This document shows, piece after piece, positions 1 through 5,318 of a DNA stretch of 5,318 bases; the stretch's first letter is position 1, and every line of letters starts with the position of its first letter. This stretch comes from an uncultured Spartobacteria bacterium. GTDB lineage: Bacteria > Verrucomicrobiota > Verrucomicrobiia > Chthoniobacterales > JAATET01. The notes beneath the pieces are model-generated. The model searched no databases and was not told the DNA's origin. It saw nothing but the letters and a program-made list of their open reading frames with translations. The stretch spans positions 1 through 5,318 of the forward strand of contig CALGTD010000193.1 of NCBI GenBank assembly GCA_937901895.1. Reading direction: 5' to 3'. The translations under genes and the position numbers were made by a program.

Positions 1-186
1 AATCCGCTCATCGGCTCCGCCGGCGTCTCCGCCGTCCCCATGGCCGCCCGCGTCTCCCACGTCGAAGGCCAGCGCGCCGACCCGAACAACTTCCTCCTCA
101 TGCACGCCATGGGCCCGAACGTCGCTGGCGTCATCGGCACCGCCGTGATTGCCGGCTACTACATCGCGACTCTCGCCCACCGCTGA
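1..186 (+). CDS. oadB: Sodium-pump decarboxylase beta subunit, C-terminal end (partial)
   Basis: This is the last 61 residues of the membrane beta subunit of a sodium-translocating decarboxylase (oxaloacetate, glutaconyl-CoA or methylmalonyl-CoA type). In that complex the beta subunit decarboxylates the carboxybiotin carried by the biotin subunit and exports sodium ions across the inner membrane. The fragment opens with NPLIGSAGVSAVPMAAR and later has NFLLMHAMGPNVAGVIG, both hallmarks of the family. Aligned to Klebsiella OadB from memory, residues 1, 5, 10 and 17 here (N, G, S, R) match the functional residues N373, G377, S382 and R389, and the fragment ends where the family normally ends. 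The last 20 residues form a hydrophobic membrane segment ending in LAHR. The 5' part and any alpha/gamma partner genes lie outside the window, so the exact substrate cannot be assigned. The family call is firm; oadB is used for the family rather than for the substrate. Confidence 0.93.
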   Translation, partial: NPLIGSAGVSAVPMAARVSHVEGQRADPNNFLLMHAMGPNVAGVIGTAVIAGYYIATLAHR

Positions 187-766
187 CCCGCTGCGCCGCT
201 CATTCCCGGACCCGGAGGGCATGGGCTGAGAGGACATAATCCCGCATCCAGCCCGATGGATCTGGAAAGCAACTTTCCGTGGAGTCGTGGTCTACGTCCA
301 CCAACCCGGGAAAGAGTTCCATTTCACCATTTGGGATTCGGGACGGTGCCTTCGCAGACCTTTGGCCGAGCCCCTCCTCGGTCATCAACGGGGTGTTGAT
401 CTCATCGGGGGTGCTCGTCAACAACTCGACTTTCGAGCTGCCCACGCTGGCGGTGATGCCCGAGTTCCGGGTGGACAGGGAGGGACCAAAGCCCCTGGAG
501 CGATCGTTCCCCTGTTGGCAGCACCTCGGATTTCCGCCTCTACAGCGGGGCGCTCACCAGTGAGGAGGTGGCTGTGATTTCTGCGCTTGGCGCGGGTGCA
601 CCAACCTCGGAGCACATCGCATCGTTCCCGAACCCGGGTCCATCGCGCTCAGTTGCATGGCCTTCGCGACTGCCGCGGTCCGGAGCAGCCCGGACACGCT
701 TTGAGCGAGGCCATTCCTCCCAAGAATCGAATTGCGCGGGGGTGGGCCTTCGATTGTGCTACGGGC
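187..766. other. 580-base stretch without an intact gene
   Basis: No reading frame here looks like a complete gene with a start, a ribosome binding site and recognisable protein content. All three plus frames are interrupted (for example TAA in one frame at 237-239, TGA at 454-456 and 561-563), and the open minus-strand frames give low-information arginine/proline-rich translations typical of GC-rich antisense. A short perfect hairpin (GGAAAG, 3-base loop, CTTTCC, at 264-278) lies after the decarboxylase gene but has no T run, so it is not a convincing terminator. The region holds the possible LamG relic described separately. I saw no reliable promoter for the downstream monooxygenase gene. 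Confidence 0.6.
457..604 (+). pseudogene. Possible relic of a LamG/concanavalin-like domain protein
   Basis: In the frame running from 457, bases 523-585 translate to a segment containing DFRLYSGALTSEEVAVIS. This closely fits the terminal strand-helix signature of LamG-type (laminin G/concanavalin-like) domains in secreted bacterial proteins, usually of the form DDFRIYxRALSxxEVxxL. Upstream, the matching sense disappears at a TGA (454-456). In another frame (about 387-470) the translation includes VNNSTFELPTLAV and PEFRVD, which could be the preceding part of the same domain. Together they suggest a gene broken by at least one frameshift and cut off at its 5' end. The frame stays open into the monooxygenase gene, but nothing after about 604 looks like protein. 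The short signature is clear; the idea that it is a decayed gene rather than chance is an inference. Confidence 0.4.
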
Positions 767-2383
767 ATGAAGCACGCCCCCGTCCTCATTGTCGGAGCGG
801 GTCCGGTGGGACTCGCCACCGCGCTTTCTCTCACGCAATCCGGCATCGCGGTCCGGATCATCGACAGACTGGCGGAGCCAACGAATCAATCCCGGGCGGC
901 GGTTGTCCACGCGCGGACGCTCGAAATGTTCGAGCGACTGGGCATCGCGTCGGAGTTTGTGGACATTGGAGTGCGCGTCCACGGCGCGGCGGTTTACGGC
1001 CCAAACAAGACGCTGCTCACGCGGCCCAGCCTCGATCACCTGCCCACGCACTACCCCTTCATGCTGGGCATCGACCAGGCGACGACGGAGCGCCTGCTGC
1101 GCGAGCGGCTGAGTGCGCTCGGTGTGGAGGTCGAACGGCCGGTGGAATTCATCGGTCTGGCGCAGTCCGCTTCCGCGGTGACGGTGCGGCTGAGAAGCGG
1201 AACCGACGCCCCCCGGATCGAGGAATTTTCCTACGTGGTGGGTGCGGATGGCGCGCGCGGCACCGTCCGTGGTGCGCTGGGATTGAAGCTCGAGGGCGAG
1301 ACGCTCGACGCGACGTGGATCACCGCGGACGTGAAAATCCGCTGGGACCGCGATCCGGACGAGGCGGTCGCCTTTCTCTCGCCGGAGGGCCTGGCCTTCA
1401 TTGCACCAATGAACGGTGACCGCTGGCGGGTGATCGTGAATCTTCACAAGCTCTCGAAGGCGGAGGGCGAGGCCATCACGCTCGAGGACGTGCAGACGAT
1501 CGTGCGGGATCGGCTGGGGGTGCAGGCTCCGCTTTACGATCCGGTCTGGATCAGCCCGTTCAACATCAACACCCGCATGACTCCGACGATGAAGGTTGGG
1601 CGCGTGTTCCTCGCGGGCGACGCCGCGCACGTCCACAGTCCGGTGGGCGGGCAGGGCATGAACACCGGCATCCAGGACGGGCTGAATCTTGCCTGGAAGC
1701 TCGCCGCGGTGTTGAAGGGGCAGTCCGGCGAACCACTGCTCGAAAGCTACAACGCCGAACGGCACGCAAATGCCCGGGCCCTGCTGCAGAAGGTCGGCCC
1801 GATGACGAAAATGGTAAACCTCCGGCAGCCGGTGGCCGTGGAGCTTCGAAACATGGTCATCCGCGTGGTCGGCCAGCTCGGATTCGGGGCAACCCTTGCT
1901 CGGGACTTCAGCATGCTCGGCGTCGGATATCCCAACAGTCCGGCGGTGGAGGATCACCGCGCGAGCTGGCTGGATCGTGGGCCGCGCGCCGGTGAGCGGG
2001 CGCCTGACGCGGAGGACCTCCTGTTCGGGGACGACACACCGCGGCGGTTGTTCGAGCTCTGGACGGGCGACAGCCGCCACCAGCTGCTCCTCTTTTCCGG
2101 CAGGAAGCCGAAGGCGGAGCAACTCGCGGAGCTCGCCGGGATCGCGGCGGAATTCGGCGGGCTCGAGGGTTTCCTGCGCGTCCTGCTGATCACGAATGAA
2201 GGATTTGTCCCGGGCTGCGCGGTCGATCCCGACGGCATCGCGCATGATGCCTACGGGGCGGAAGGTCCCCTGCTGTTTCTGGTGCGACCCGACGGTTACA
2301 TCGGCTTCCGGGCGCCGCTTGCGGACCGCGAGGCCCTGCGCCGCTACCTGGCGAATTGGTTTCCGGGCGTGGTTCCGGTCTGA
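767..2383 (+). CDS. FAD-dependent monooxygenase (PheA/TfdB-like, FAD_binding_3 family)
   Basis: The 538-residue product is a group A flavoprotein monooxygenase, a cytoplasmic enzyme type that uses FAD, NAD(P)H and oxygen to hydroxylate aromatic or polyketide-like substrates. The Rossmann FAD motif VLIVGAGPVG starts at residue 6, with the acidic end of the second strand at D33. The DG motif (VVGADGARG) is at 157-165 and the GD motif (VFLAGDAAHVHSPVGGQGMN) at 280-299, followed by the helix GIQDGLNLAWKLA. Residues from about 405 form the C-terminal thioredoxin-fold extension common to PheA/RdmE-like enzymes, ending with LVRPDGYIGFRAP; it has no CxxC, as is usual for this family. The length is typical. 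The ATG at 767 is chosen because the Rossmann motif follows it directly; upstream in-frame TTG codons would add about 60 residues without family content. No strong Shine-Dalgarno sequence precedes it. The substrate cannot be inferred, because no pathway genes flank it; UbiH-type or antibiotic-inactivating roles are not excluded. Confidence 0.93.
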   Translation: MKHAPVLIVGAGPVGLATALSLTQSGIAVRIIDRLAEPTNQSRAAVVHARTLEMFERLGIASEFVDIGVRVHGAAVYGPNKTLLTRPSLDHLPTHYPFMLGIDQATTERLLRERLSALGVEVERPVEFIGLAQSASAVTVRLRSGTDAPRIEEFSYVVGADGARGTVRGALGLKLEGETLDATWITADVKIRWDRDPDEAVAFLSPEGLAFIAPMNGDRWRVIVNLHKLSKAEGEAITLEDVQTIVRDRLGVQAPLYDPVWISPFNINTRMTPTMKVGRVFLAGDAAHVHSPVGGQGMNTGIQDGLNLAWKLAAVLKGQSGEPLLESYNAERHANARALLQKVGPMTKMVNLRQPVAVELRNMVIRVVGQLGFGATLARDFSMLGVGYPNSPAVEDHRASWLDRGPRAGERAPDAEDLLFGDDTPRRLFELWTGDSRHQLLLFSGRKPKAEQLAELAGIAAEFGGLEGFLRVLLITNEGFVPGCAVDPDGIAHDAYGAEGPLLFLVRPDGYIGFRAPLADREALRRYLANWFPGVVPV

Positions 2384-2390
2384 TCCACGC

Positions 2391-3437
2391 TCAACCGCGC
2401 CGAAGCACGTGAACGGTGATCTCCGGCGGACAGTTCAGCCGGGCAGGCACACTGCATCCTCCCGTGCCTCGCGAGGTGTAGCCGCGCAAACTTCCCACCG
2501 ACCATGGACCGGCGATCATGCGCCGCGGGACCCTGGCCCTGCGGACGATGGGAAATCCGCCGGGCAGGCAAATCTGACCTCCATGGGTGTGTCCGCAAAG
2601 CATGAGGTCGAAGCCCATCCGCGCGGCCTCCCTCCACACCTCCGGACTGTGGGCAAGAAGGATTCTTAATTCGTCCTCCGGGATTCCCGCCATCGCCTGC
2701 GCGAGATCGTGCGTGCCAAAGGTGTGCGGATCGTCGATGCCGCACAGCCAGATCCTCGCGTCGCCGCGCTCGATCGGGAGATTTTCGTTGAGCAGGATTC
2801 GCAGGCCCATTTCCTCCAGCGGCACGACCTTCGCGAGAAAGTCGTGATTTCCGAGAATGCCGACCGGCTCCGGACCACAGTGCGGAACAAGCGTCCGCAT
2901 CAGCTCGAGCGACGTGTCCCATGGCCGGCCGATCACGTCGTGGTAGTCGCCGGTGAGGACGCAACGGTCAAACCGCAGACCGCGCAGACGCTCGATCACC
3001 CGCGCAACGAGCGCGGGATCAATGTCGCAATGCAGGTCGCTGATTTGCGCCAGACGGAAACCCTCAAACGCCGCCGGCAGCCTGCGCAACGACACCTCGT
3101 TTTCGACGATGCGCACGTCCAGAAATTCCTCGTAGGCGCGTTGCCGGAGTCCGATCAGTCCCAACCCCCAGCGCACGATCGTTCGCGGCTCCTTCCACCG
3201 CCGCCAGTAGCAAAGCCCCCTTTCGCGCTTCAATGCCGCGAGCCGGTCCTCCCGGCGAAGGCGGAGCGCGGCGCGCTCCTTTCCAAGCCGGTCCGCGGGC
3301 GACAGACGCGAGTCAACGGTGGTCACCGGAACAAGATGCGCGAGATCCTGGCCGGCGTCACGCTTCGCGCAGACTTCCCAAAGCGGACCCGGCCTGCGAG
3401 ACTCCCACCCCTTGAGTTGTCGTCCGTTCAGATCCAT
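2391..3437 (-). CDS. Metallophosphoesterase, YaeI/YkuE-like
   Basis: This encodes a calcineurin-like metallophosphoesterase, a two-metal hydrolase of phosphoester or pyrophosphate bonds. Numbering from the ATG at 3437 (348 residues), all metal-site motifs are present: SDLH (133-136), GDYHD (163-167), GNHD (196-199), AHSPE (262-266) and CGHTHGGQ (281-288). The ending RLNCPPEITVHVLR is typical of the YaeI/YkuE subgroup. Members include lipid-A-related UDP-diacylglucosamine hydrolases (chlamydial LpxG) and broad phosphodiesterases, so the substrate is open. The region before the catalytic domain (residues 1 to about 120) is rich in arginine and glutamate, and I see no clear signal peptide or membrane segment there. 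The start is unresolved. ATG 3467 has a GGTGAG five bases upstream, ATG 3437 has a GGGG six bases upstream, and GTG 3326 would remove the stretch lying antisense to the rlpA start. The gene converges on the monooxygenase with 7 bases between stop codons, leaving no room for a separate terminator. Confidence 0.9.
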   Translation of the reverse strand: MDLNGRQLKGWESRRPGPLWEVCAKRDAGQDLAHLVPVTTVDSRLSPADRLGKERAALRLRREDRLAALKRERGLCYWRRWKEPRTIVRWGLGLIGLRQRAYEEFLDVRIVENEVSLRRLPAAFEGFRLAQISDLHCDIDPALVARVIERLRGLRFDRCVLTGDYHDVIGRPWDTSLELMRTLVPHCGPEPVGILGNHDFLAKVVPLEEMGLRILLNENLPIERGDARIWLCGIDDPHTFGTHDLAQAMAGIPEDELRILLAHSPEVWREAARMGFDLMLCGHTHGGQICLPGGFPIVRRARVPRRMIAGPWSVGSLRGYTSRGTGGCSVPARLNCPPEITVHVLRRG

Positions 3438-4017
3438 TCCATTCCCCGCACCCGCCCGGATCGCCATCGTGCTCACCCTGCTGCTGGGCGGTTGCGCAGG
3501 ACCGGAACTCATCGTTCGGCAGGACGATCGACCCGGCAGGCCGCCGGCCATCTTCGACCCGAAACCGGTCGAGGTGCAGCATGGAAAGGCATCCTATTAC
3601 TGGCAGGGCAAGCGGACGGCAAACGGCGAGCGATTCAATCCCGAGGGCCTCACCGCCGCCCATCGCAAGCTGCCGATCAACACGTGGGTCCGCGTAATCA
3701 ACGAACGAAACGGAAAGTCCGTGATCGTGCGCATCAATGATCGAGGGCCGTTCATCCGCGGCCGCATCATCGATCTGGCCCGCGGAGCCGCCCGGGAAAT
3801 TGACATGATCAAGGCGGGGGTGGTTCCGGTCCGGGTCGAGGTGCTCAAGCGGATCGACACCGTCGAAAAGCCAAACCTTCGCCTGACGGAGACCGTTCGG
3901 AAAAAGGCCGAGCAACGCACCCAGGTCCGGCCTTCGCCGACGCCGTCCGTCACACCCGCTCCAGCCCCGGCGCCGGCCCCCGCTTCGTCGAAGCCGAAAC
4001 GCCCACGCTCGCGCTGA
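3412..4017 (+). CDS. rlpA: RlpA-like septal ring lytic transglycosylase, lipoprotein
   Basis: RlpA proteins are outer-membrane lipoproteins with a double-psi beta-barrel fold. In Pseudomonas RlpA cleaves glycan strands lacking stem peptides at the septum. With the TTG start at 3412 the product has 201 residues. It begins with an arginine-bearing leader, a hydrophobic run IAIVLTLLLGG and the lipobox cysteine at position 28. The barrel covers about 56-145: HGKASYYWQGKRTANGERF, LTAAHRKLP, VRINDRGPF and GRIIDLARGAA. The conserved acidic and polar residues I associate with catalysis (E73, H84, D110) are all present. The tail (about 160-201) is a proline/alanine-rich, basic, low-complexity segment, and there is no SPOR domain, so septal targeting through denuded glycan is not evident. 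The start is uncertain: TTG 3412 gives a sensible signal peptide, GTG 3469 would remove the positively charged region, and GTG 3319 gives an overlong leader. No clear ribosome binding site was seen for any of them. The 5' end overlaps or abuts the divergent phosphoesterase gene. Confidence 0.88.
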   Translation: MSCRPFRSIPFPAPARIAIVLTLLLGGCAGPELIVRQDDRPGRPPAIFDPKPVEVQHGKASYYWQGKRTANGERFNPEGLTAAHRKLPINTWVRVINERNGKSVIVRINDRGPFIRGRIIDLARGAAREIDMIKAGVVPVRVEVLKRIDTVEKPNLRLTETVRKKAEQRTQVRPSPTPSVTPAPAPAPAPASSKPKRPRSR

Positions 4018-4026
4018 GCCGGCACG

Positions 4027-4073
4027 GGCCGCCGGTCGCCCGCGGCCTCGTTCTTGCGGAACGCGCATTTTTT
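4027..4073 (+). terminator. Candidate terminator downstream of rlpA
   Basis: Two small hairpins follow the rlpA stop. The first pairs GGCCGC (4027-4032) with GCGGCC (4042-4047). The second pairs CGTTC (4049-4053) with GAACG (4059-4063) around a 5-base loop. An alternative overlapping stem, TGCG (4055-4058) with CGCA (4064-4067), would sit directly against a run of six T (4068-4073). A GC-rich hairpin next to a T run, in the spacer between rlpA and the NusG-like gene, fits an intrinsic terminator. The stem beside the T run is only 4-5 base pairs, so efficiency is doubtful. Confidence 0.4.
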
Positions 4074-4155
4074 GACCTTCCCGCAACAGGTTTCGGGCTG
4101 CAGGACAGAGTAAAAGGTTGACGAAATCTGCCCCAGCACGGATTCACCTAGAGAC

Positions 4156-4192
4156 GAACCGGCCGCCTAATTTGTCGGTCGACGACTGGTTC
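4156..4192 (+). promoter_or_regulatory. Imperfect stem-loop abutting the NusG-like start codon
   Basis: GAACCGG (4156-4162) can pair with CTGGTTC (4186-4192), seven pairs including one G-U, and the loop contains a second short stem, GTCG (4174-4177) with CGAC (4183-4186). The two stems compete only for base 4186. The structure ends two bases before the ATG at 4195, in the place where a ribosome binding site would be expected; no recognisable Shine-Dalgarno sequence is present there. It could control translation of the downstream gene or be a chance structure in GC-rich DNA. Confidence 0.25.
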
Positions 4193-4194
4193 TC

Positions 4195-4743
4195 ATGCCC
4201 GCGCAGCCACTTCCTCCAATCGATCCCGCATGGTATTGCCTGCGCGTGCGTCCAAAGCAGGAATCCGTCACGGCCCGCATGCTCCGCACGGACGCGCAGA
4301 TCGAGGTTTTCTGCCCGTTCATCCGGTTCAAACGGCCCCGCGGCGGCAGTCTCATGTGGGTGACCGAGGGCATGTTTCCCGGTTATGTATTTGGAAAATT
4401 TGCCTTTTCCGAAAAACACCGTCACGTGGCGTCGATTTCCGGCGTGGTTTCCATCGTCCGTTTCGGCGGGCAACCAACGGTCGTGGATGAGGCGATCATC
4501 AAGGAACTCCGCGATCACGTCTCGGGCAACGAAGTCGTGATCATTCCCCAGGAGATCGTCCCGGGCAGCGAGGTGCGCGTGGTCGCGGGAGCCATGCGCG
4601 GCATCCGGGCGGTTGTCTCCCGTGTGCTGCCGGCCCGCCAGCGGGTGGCGGTGCTGCTGGAGATGCTGGGCATCGAACGGGAGGTCGAAATCTCCACCAC
4701 GGACGTGCTGCCCGACGGGTCGCATCCGCTCGCCCCTCGATAG
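4195..4743 (+). CDS. NusG/RfaH-family transcription elongation factor (paralogue)
   Basis: The 182-residue product has the two-domain layout of NusG-family factors, which bind RNA polymerase and change pausing or termination. The NGN domain spans about 12-108: AWYCLRVRPKQE at 12-23, the core FPGYVF at 61-66, then VVSIVRFGGQPTVV at 84-97. A KOW domain follows at about 122-168 (IVPGSEVRVVAGAMRGIRAVV). Compared with canonical NusG, the neighbours are wrong: secE and rplK are absent and secA lies downstream. The product therefore looks like a specialised paralogue (RfaH, UpxY or LoaP-like in general type) rather than housekeeping NusG, although I cannot exclude that this lineage keeps its only nusG here. 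ATG 4195 is the first start that leaves an intact NGN strand; the region before it lacks a good ribosome binding site. A 177-base spacer with a possible terminator separates it from rlpA, so it probably starts a transcription unit that may extend into secA. Confidence 0.88.
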   Translation: MPAQPLPPIDPAWYCLRVRPKQESVTARMLRTDAQIEVFCPFIRFKRPRGGSLMWVTEGMFPGYVFGKFAFSEKHRHVASISGVVSIVRFGGQPTVVDEAIIKELRDHVSGNEVVIIPQEIVPGSEVRVVAGAMRGIRAVVSRVLPARQRVAVLLEMLGIEREVEISTTDVLPDGSHPLAPR

Positions 4744-4760
4744 GAACCCCGGATTTCCGA

Positions 4761-4788
4761 TTTACATTCGGTCGGAACGGCCTTTGAT
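4761..4788 (+). promoter_or_regulatory. Weak candidate promoter upstream of secA
   Basis: TTTACA (4761-4766, five of six matches to the sigma-70 -35 consensus) is followed after 16 bases by TTTGAT (4783-4788, four of six matches to the -10 consensus). It sits in a locally AT-richer spot within the 82-base spacer. If real, transcription would begin near 4795, which would remove the left arm of the first secA-leader hairpin. Consensus matching in GC-rich, non-enterobacterial DNA is weak evidence. Confidence 0.25.
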
Positions 4789-4818
4789 TCGTCGTTCCGC
4801 CATAGGCCATTTGGCGGA
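4773..4818 (+). promoter_or_regulatory. secA leader: two mutually exclusive hairpins covering the ribosome binding site
   Basis: Hairpin A pairs CGGAACG (4773-4779) with CGTTCCG (4793-4799), seven perfect pairs around a 13-base loop. Hairpin B pairs TCCGCCA (4796-4802) with TGGCGGA (4812-4818), seven perfect pairs around a 9-base loop. The two share bases 4796-4799, so only one can form fully. The right arm of B contains GGCGGA (4813-4818), the only Shine-Dalgarno-like sequence before the secA ATG at 4826, spaced 7 bases from it. B would therefore block, and A would free, the ribosome binding site. Four loop bases of A (GCCT, 4780-4783) could also pair with AGGC (4804-4807), giving a pseudoknot. 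The pairings are read directly from the sequence; a regulatory role is an inference. Confidence 0.45.
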
Positions 4819-4825
4819 CTCCGTC

Positions 4826-5318
4826 ATGATCAACTGGATTATCAAGCTGTTCCTGGGTTCGAAAAACCAGCGCGAGCTGCGTCGTATGCAGCCAACGATT
4901 CGTCGCATCAACGAACTCGAGCCTCAGCTCGCATCCCTGAGCGACGACGACCTGCGGGCAAAGACTGCGGCATGGAAGGCCGAACTTTCGAAGATCGGGG
5001 ATTCCGCGGCGCTGCAGGCCCGGCTCGATGAGATTCTGCCCGAGGCATTCGCCGTCGTGAAACACGCCGCGCGCCGTCTCACCGAGCGCAAGCATTCGTT
5101 CACGGTATGCGACCAGCCGGTGACGTGGAACATGGTCCACTTCGACGTCCAGCTCATCGGCGGCATGGTTCTGCACAAGGGCCGCATCGCGGAAATGGCC
5201 ACGGGCGAAGGCAAGACCCTCGTCGCGACGCTGGCCGTCTATCTCAACGCGCTCACCGGCCGCGGCGTCCACGTCGTCACCGTCAACGACTACCTCGCCC
5301 GCCGCGACGCCGAGTGGA
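4826..5318 (+). CDS. secA: Preprotein translocase ATPase SecA, N-terminal part (truncated by the window edge)
   Basis: SecA is the cytoplasmic ATPase that drives unfolded preproteins through the SecYEG channel. The visible 164 residues start with MINWIIKLFLGSKNQRELRR, then a helical stretch including PQLASLSDDDLRAKT, and LPEAFAVVKHAARR at 71-84. HFDVQLIGGMVLHKG (105-119) leads into the Walker A motif MATGEGKT (124-131), and VHVVTVNDYLARRDAEW closes the fragment. These blocks are unmistakable. Residues from about 88 to 103 (including KHSFTVCDQPVTWN) are longer than in the E. coli type, where GMRHFDVQ follows the helix almost directly; longer versions occur, as I recall, in PVC and Bacteroidota SecA. 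The ATG at 4826 matches the usual SecA N-terminus and has GGCGGA 7 bases upstream. An in-frame TTG at 4784 would add 14 residues without family content. Nucleotide-binding domain 2, the scaffold domains and any zinc-binding tail lie outside the window. Confidence 0.97.
   Translation, partial: MINWIIKLFLGSKNQRELRRMQPTIRRINELEPQLASLSDDDLRAKTAAWKAELSKIGDSAALQARLDEILPEAFAVVKHAARRLTERKHSFTVCDQPVTWNMVHFDVQLIGGMVLHKGRIAEMATGEGKTLVATLAVYLNALTGRGVHVVTVNDYLARRDAEW

Noticed and set aside
264..278. Perfect GGAAAG/CTTTCC hairpin as a terminator for the decarboxylase gene
   Set aside because: It has a six-base stem with a 3-base loop and no T run; it is too short to support a terminator call.
605..1419. 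Continuation of the LamG-signature frame into the monooxygenase gene as an overlapping or fused gene
   Set aside because: After about base 604 the translation is arginine/alanine/glycine-rich with no family content, and the other frame clearly encodes the flavoprotein from 767.
554..2245. Long open frame (563 codons) on the minus strand
   Set aside because: It lies fully antisense to the monooxygenase gene, whose family motifs are unambiguous. The antisense translation is rich in Arg, His and Pro with no domain signature, as expected from third-position GC bias.
2709..3740. Plus-strand open frame of 343 codons across the phosphoesterase and rlpA genes
   Set aside because: It is a shadow of two recognised genes in other frames, and the translation shows no motifs.
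4049..4063. CGTTC-N5-GAACG as a LexA/SOS operator
   Set aside because: It resembles a dyad operator, but the spacing and edges do not fit a LexA box I can name, and neither neighbour is an SOS gene.
4072..4077. TTGACC as a -35 box for the NusG-like gene (also TTGACG at 4118-4123)
   Set aside because: No acceptable -10 element lies 16-18 bases downstream of either.

Overview
The window is a GC-rich bacterial chromosome segment with ordinary genes and no mobile element, tRNA, rRNA or CRISPR array. The best taxonomic guess is Verrucomicrobiota or a related PVC lineage. This rests on the SecA sequence, which carries an extra stretch before the conserved HFDVQL block, and on the presence of a lipoprotein and an RlpA protein that imply an outer membrane. 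It is an inference from remembered family patterns, not a search result.

Layout. Bases 1-186 are the 3' end of a sodium-pump decarboxylase beta subunit (OadB/GcdB type). Bases 187-766 hold no intact gene; one stretch (about 457-604) reads like the broken end of a LamG/concanavalin-type domain. Bases 767-2383 (+) encode a complete FAD-dependent aromatic-ring-type monooxygenase. It converges, with a 7-base gap, on a metallophosphoesterase gene on the minus strand (3437-2391). That gene is divergent from, and probably overlaps at its 5' end, an rlpA-like septal/cell-wall lipoprotein gene (3412-4017, +). After a 177-base spacer with a candidate terminator come a NusG/RfaH-family transcription factor (4195-4743) and the first 164 codons of secA (4826 to the window edge).

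The genes do not form one pathway. The most coherent unit is the right-hand end: the NusG-like gene and secA lie in the same direction, 82 bases apart. The spacer can fold into two mutually exclusive hairpins, one of which would bury the secA ribosome binding site. This is the most interesting feature found. It recalls, without evident homology, the secA translational control by SecM in gammaproteobacteria. I found no convincing new multi-gene system; the other findings are local oddities (uncertain divergent starts, a gene relic, a NusG paralogue away from its usual neighbours).
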